NCBI RefSeq assembly: GCF_035582795.1
Contig: NC_134367.1
Location: 52,855,562-52,919,561 of the forward strand
DNA length: 64,000 nucleotides
Direction of reading: 5' to 3'
DNA from: Mycteria americana
Lineage: Eukaryota > Chordata > Aves > Ciconiiformes > Ciconiidae
The notes below the pieces were generated by a model. That model made no database searches and was not told the origin of the DNA. It worked only from the letters and a program-made list of their open reading frames with translations. Positions within the stretch are counted from its first letter, which is position 1, and the number at the start of each line of letters is the position of its first letter. The position numbers and the translations under genes were made by a program. Shown here in pieces: positions 59,355-64,000 of this stretch.

Positions 59355-62300
59355 GTGGAGGTTGGTGGATGCCGGCATCGGGACGCGCTGCCCCGGCGTT
59401 CCCCTTTCTTGGAGCACCGACAGGGGAAGGGACGCGGCCCGGCCGGGCCGGCCCCCCTCGGGGCGTGTCCCGCCTGTGACCCGGCCCGGCCCCCTCTCCC
59501 TCCGCCGGCGCTGAGGGGGCCGGGGCAGGCTGCTTCCCCGGTGGCAGAAGGGGGTCCTGCGCCCGCCCTCCTATGGTCCGCCAGGGCCAAGCACCTGCTG
59601 CGGGGCTCCAGTGAAGGAGGGGGTGGCCTTTCTCCTCTCACCGTATCTCTGCAAGGTCTCCCCTGACCCCCGGGAGCCGGTACCTGCGGTCCCCCGTCGT
59701 GCCGCTGCTTGCAGGAGGGCCGGCGGGGCAGGCCGGACGCGTGAGGAGAGCCGGGCGCGGGGGCCGCCGTGGCTGGCCCCGGGCTGGCGACGGCATCGGG
59801 CACAGAGCAAGCGCGTTCCCCTGGGCCTGTCGGGTTTCTCTGCCCCCGCAGCGGTCGTGTCCCGAAAGCCGTATCGTTATGACTATTTTACTTAAGGGTT
59901 TCTGGAAAACGGCGTTATCAGAAAGCACTCTTCAGTTTAAGTTCCTTCCTACCCCCATAACATCCGAAAATACAAACTATTGCTCATGTCATACTGTGCA
60001 TATTCATGGGTGTTTAGTTGATGATGATTCTTGAAAGCTCTTTTTGTCCTCGAATAAAATATTTTTTTCAAGGTGGCTATTTTTTTGTTTGTTTTTGCAT
60101 TTTCCTCACCCAAAATTGTAAGGAATCGTAAACAGGAATTTACTTCAAAGTAATATGTTATAAAGAGTTAAAAGTAACCATTTCAAGCAACACGTTGCTT
60201 AGCTTAACCTCTCACTATGGTGTCTTATTTAGCTAGGTACTCAAGCTTTGGAAAAATCTCTTTTTGGAATATGTAACTGGTCATATTGTTATAATTCATA
60301 AATCATTTACCCATATTGATCCTCATTTTTCAAGGATGAAAAAAGAGCTCCCTTCCTAGCTAGGAAGAAAAGGCCAGGAAATTCAGGTGTGAAACAGGTG
60401 TCTGATGAAGTAGTGGGTCACTGCGTTTCCCTGGGTATTGCAATGTCTGTCTGCCATTTTCTCTAGACAAAATGCAGAATAAGGCAGATTTGGGGTCTCT
60501 TTGTTCTGAAGGTCTGGGTCTTTGTATGCTGTTCTTTTTTTGGGGGGTTGTTTGTTGGGGTTTTTGGGGGGCTTTTTTTCCTGAGTTCAGAAATATCAGT
60601 TACAGATGCACGTTATAAACTTATCTTGTAGGAGCAACTGGTCATGGTGGAACTATCAGGAATTATTGATTCAGACTTCTTAGAAAAATGTGAAAACAAA
60701 TGCAAGATTTTGGTGAGTGATTACAGCACAATAGGAAAGGGGTAAGTCAGTATGCATGTGAACAAGGGACTGAGGCTGTTTCTAAATTCTTTGAAGTCAA
60801 TAACATTTAGATCAGATCTTTGATAGAGAATTATGTGCACTTTCTTGGCTGTATTTGGCTGCGTGTTGTGGCCTCTATTTCAGAAATGGTATATGGTCTT
60901 TGAATATAGTATTATGTATATATAAGGAAATATTTTCAGAAGTGTTTATAAGCTAGGACCATTATCCGCTCTGATATCAAGCTCTAAGTTAATTTCTTTT
61001 TAAATTATGTATTTTACACCTTCAAAAAAATATCGTTAAGCACACTTCTTCAAATAACTTGAATACAGCTTACAGGTGAAGCCAAAATCTTTCTGAATTG
61101 CACTGTATTTACAATGGATTTTTTTGCAGATACTGCCTGGCAAGTTCAAGTGTTGTAAATGTAAAGGATAACTGGGTATTAAGCATTTGGTAAACAGTTT
61201 TGGATGTTGTTTGCTTCACTGTGAGGTTATTGTAAGAATCTGGCTTACCTGACCTTTTCCTTTTGAGTTGTTTAATCGCTTTCTCTGTATGGGACAAATT
61301 TTATTTGCCCTTCAAAACCTATGTGGACTATGAGAGCTGTAGAGATAGTACAAGTACTACTGAATTGCAAATACTTTCTGAAACTAGACCTTTATTATAG
61401 ACTGAAAATATGGAAGAGAACATCTCAGAGTATGCCACTGATCAGAATATATGTGAGGTGATAAAGTGAAAATCTCAAATGTAGAAATACAATCAAAATT
61501 CATAAATTATCCATCACTGGATGGATGTGCTTTTATAAGCAGATTTGCTTCCTGGATCTGACCTAAGTCGCTTCAAATGTGTTACACAGATGATTCATTA
61601 CTGGTGGCTGAATGGCTACGTATTCTTCAATAGTGTTAATGGGATTCTTTTAAATTTTGTGCTTTGAGATTCTCTTGTAATGTTACTAGAAAAACTTATA
61701 AGTATCTGTACTGTATCCTACTTGTATCCAAATCTACCTGCACTCACTTCACAGAGTAAGCATTCCTTGAGATTTTTCAACTGTTGTTAAAACACCAATA
61801 AAAGATTCTGCTTTGTGTTACGCTGTTCAGCAAGTTTTCTGTGATGCTGGTCACATAAGGGGAAGACGAGTCTCCATTTTTGCATAGTCCAAAAAGGAAT
61901 GCAAATCAGCCAAAGAAATAAAGTTTGAATATTAAAAACCTTGATACTGTTGCCTAGTACTGATGTGTTCATTTTTTAATTAATTTCCTGTAGTAAAAAA
62001 AAAAAACAAAACATGTTCTACATGTTAGCTTAATGCTAATGATGTTCTCAACTTATGCAGCAGAAAAAGAGTCCTAGAGCTTAAATCTTGCTGATCTTAG
62101 ATCCTTCTGTTTTTTAAAAGTACAAGAGGAAAACTGCACAAATTCCTATTAACCTGTGTGATATTCTGTATTTTACGCAATTTGCCACATAGTGCCTCAT
62201 CTTCAAAACTTTCAACATGTGTTTTATCTTCATGTCTGAAATAATGTTGATGTTCACGATGTACTATTAAAAGACATTTTGCCTTAATTAGTGTATTCTG

Positions 62301-63628
62301 TTCAGGCATTAATTTTTATCAAAATACAGTTTATAGGTATATCTTGTATTAAGAATAACGGGAACCTGGCCTGTGTATTTGGAAAAGCTCTGCTGTAGAG
62401 GAAGGGAATGAGCTGATAGAACTGCTGCCTTACTCTCCCACTCCTTTTAAAAAAAAAATGAAATTAAATAACAAGAATTTCCAACTTTGTCACAATGTAG
62501 ACACACAGTAACCACAGAAGCTTCTGTAACCCTGCAGTTGCGCTTCTGGTGCTGGTGTAATGCTTTATGCCAGACTCCTTCACCTTGTGTATTTTCCAAA
62601 GGCTTCTGAAAGTTGTTCCACTTTGTAGAACTTGTATTAAGTGGAGCTTAGAAAATAACATCTTTTTTTCATGCAAATACGTATATTTTTATTTGTTAAT
62701 TTAAAATGGAGGTTAAATTAATTTCCTAGAGGAAATAACAGCACTTTAAATTTATTTACTGTAACCTAAATAGACCATTAGCTGCAGTTTGATCTAAATT
62801 TCTTTGATCCTTTTTAAGATACTAGAGCATTTTCTATACCAGTTCAGCATTGTTGGTTTTGTTGTGATTACTAGAACAGTATTATCTGGTATATTCTTTG
62901 TATTTAATATACTTAAAGTAACATGTATGATGATAGACTGAAAAATTATCATTATGTTTTACTTTTTTTAACAGTACACTGATTCTACAGCAAGATTGGC
63001 TAAACCCTTTGTAACAGTTGTTATCACTGCTTAACTAAGCCTCCTATAAAAATGGAAAGAAAACTCCTTCTTCCCCCACCCCTGATATTTAACATTACAA
63101 TTGACCTTGAGGTCTTCTGCAATGACTAAAACTACTTTTATTACATTTTTTTGAGGACTAATAAATATTCATTTAATTGCATGTCTTGCCATTCTTTCAG
63201 GAGTCTGCTACCTTCTGTAAAATCATATCCTCTGCAGAACTCTCTTATCTACTTCCATAAATCCTGTTTTAAAGATGTACTTTTCTTCATATGAAGCTGA
63301 CAGTTGGAGAAAGCTTTACAGTCTGGAATCCATTGCTTTTCTCCAATACCAAAACAAACTTTTTATTTTATATTTACCATGATATGGAATACTTATTTTA
63401 CTGTTATTACCTTATGTTGTTTTGGGGGTTTTTTTTGACTATCTTTTTAAGGAATTGCTGTAATCTGGATTCTGCTGTATCTGTCTTGTCTGGTCTTACA
63501 GCAAGAAATTTGCCTGGGCTAATAGAGACCTGACATCTGTGCAATTTTGTCCCTCTTTTTGTAGGGAATAGAGACAGAGAGGCCCATTTTGCAAGTGGAC
63601 AGATATGTATTTGCAGGAGAATATGAAG
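59295..63628 (+). CDS. GTF3C6: General transcription factor IIIC subunit 6, first three coding exons (partial)
   Basis: The gene encodes the small TFIIIC35 subunit of TFIIIC, the factor that binds the A and B boxes of tRNA-type genes and recruits TFIIIB and RNA polymerase III in the nucleus. Exons: 59,295-59,354 (or to 59,360), 60,632-60,712 and 63,565-63,628. Together they give about 68-70 residues: an acidic N terminus (MAAAGTTEDGERKDEAEEDE), then EQLVMVELSGIIDSDFLEKC and GIETERPILQVDRYVFAGEYE. These follow the human protein nearly residue for residue and form the start of the TFIIIC subunit 6 beta-barrel domain, which in the family pairs with GTF3C5. The rest of the gene lies beyond 64,000. 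The ATG context is GCGACATGG, with +4 G. Confidence 0.95.
59361..60631 (+). other. GTF3C6: GTF3C6 intron 1
   Basis: The intron passes from CpG-island sequence to AT-rich sequence near 59,860. It contains a T/G-rich low-complexity stretch at about 60,534-60,580 just before the acceptor region. No other feature is seen. Confidence 0.8.
60632..60712 (+). CDS. GTF3C6: GTF3C6 coding exon 2
   Basis: The 81 nt (27 codons, phase 0 at both ends) between acceptor cttgtag and donor gtgagt encode EQLVMVELSGIIDSDFLEKC followed by ENKCKIL, a close match to human GTF3C6. Confidence 0.96.
60713..63564 (+). other. GTF3C6: GTF3C6 intron 2
   Basis: A 2.85-kb AT-rich intron with T-rich tracts. I see no RNA gene, transposon or extra exon in it. 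Confidence 0.85.
63565..63628 (+). CDS. GTF3C6: GTF3C6 coding exon 3
   Basis: Acceptor tttgtag precedes 64 nt encoding GIETERPILQVDRYVFAGEY and E, with one base of the next codon before donor gtagga. In human the next residue is Asp, which fits a G left at the junction. The following exon is outside the window. Confidence 0.95.
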
Positions 63629-64000
63629 GTAGGAAAAATGGTGTAGATACAATTGCTCCTTTTTCATGTGACCCAAAAAACTTTCTTAAGGTCAGTTAAT
63701 TGCACTGAAAATGGAGAAACATGGTCCTGTGAGGCACTGAAGTTCCAGGTGGTGTTTGTATAACACCATATAGAGCAGCACCAGTCTGAGTTCACTGCTA
63801 AATTAGCCATGCATCCATGCTACTTACTGGAAAGTATGCCTGGAAGCTGACTCTGGGGTGCACCAGCTGGTATTTCTGCAGGGAAAAATGTGGGACATAA
63901 AATGCCTTAAAGTAAGTGCTTGTTGTCTCCTGTATAAGCAGGACTGATATGTTGTGCAATCTGTAGTTCTCCCATTTGCCTTACGGTGACAACATTGGTC
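63629..64000 (+). other. GTF3C6: GTF3C6 intron 3 (start)
   Basis: Non-coding sequence after the exon 3 donor to the end of the window. No further exon matching GTF3C6 is visible. Confidence 0.8.

Larger units (their letters stand above)
58620..59860. promoter_or_regulatory. GTF3C6: CpG island and promoter of GTF3C6
   Basis: A sharp CpG-rich domain spans the GTF3C6 start codon and the beginning of intron 1. There is no TATA box at the expected place. Near 59,225 an AAGATGGCGGC motif fits YY1, which in TATA-less promoters often sits just at or after the start site, and CACGTG (E-box) follows near 59,244. The many open frames on both strands here are composition artefacts. Confidence 0.8.

Noticed and set aside
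58500-59895. Long open frames on both strands around GTF3C6 exon 1 (up to 256 codons), including a possible divergent gene
   Set aside because: Composition artefact of the CpG island; no conserved motif, and the frames overlap each other.

Overview
The window looks like nuclear DNA from a bird. It has intron-containing vertebrate genes with GT-AG splice sites, CpG-island promoters, very few interspersed repeats, and a CR1-type LINE as the only sizeable, fairly young transposon. I cannot tell the species. The gene order AMD1 then GTF3C6, both on the + strand, matches what is known for human chromosome 6q21.

Layout. 1-16,850 is AT-rich intergenic DNA upstream of AMD1, with one ancient LINE remnant (about 12,130-13,020) and a tight cluster of three AP-1 sites (16,523-16,546). 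A CpG island (about 16,900-19,560) carries the AMD1 promoter: CCAAT box, TATA box, short leader, the six-codon MAGDIS upstream ORF, and coding exon 1. AMD1 (S-adenosylmethionine decarboxylase) then runs through nine coding exons to a TGA stop at 34,515-34,517. Intron 1 is about 10.8 kb and the other seven introns are short. The assembled exons give a 341-residue proenzyme with the self-cleavage site, catalytic residues and putrescine-site acids all in place. In frame after the stop lies an open 125-codon extension (34,518-34,895). This is the bird form of the AMD1 readthrough 'tail', known in vertebrates as a ribosome-stalling reading frame. The 3' UTR ends near 36,535 after an AATAAA.

36,540-58,600 is a gene desert. 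It holds a 2.1-kb 5'-truncated CR1 (about 52,322-54,415, + strand), decayed CR1-like pieces at about 49,700-50,430 (- strand) and 57,940-58,445 (+ strand), and simple-sequence tracts. A second CpG island (about 58,620-59,860) carries the promoter and first exon of GTF3C6 (TFIIIC subunit 6). Its first three coding exons are in the window and the gene continues past 64,000.

Functionally, AMD1 makes decarboxylated AdoMet, the aminopropyl donor for spermidine and spermine. Its mRNA carries two translation-level controls visible here: the polyamine-responsive MAGDIS uORF at the 5' end and the readthrough/stalling tail at the 3' end. GTF3C6 belongs to the RNA polymerase III factor TFIIIC and has no direct pathway link to AMD1. 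The least explained structures are a perfect 24-bp-arm palindrome in AMD1 intron 1, two adjacent palindromes in intron 4, a potential three-way-junction RNA fold about 60 nt upstream of exon 2, and the homopolymer A/T/A block in the AMD1 leader.
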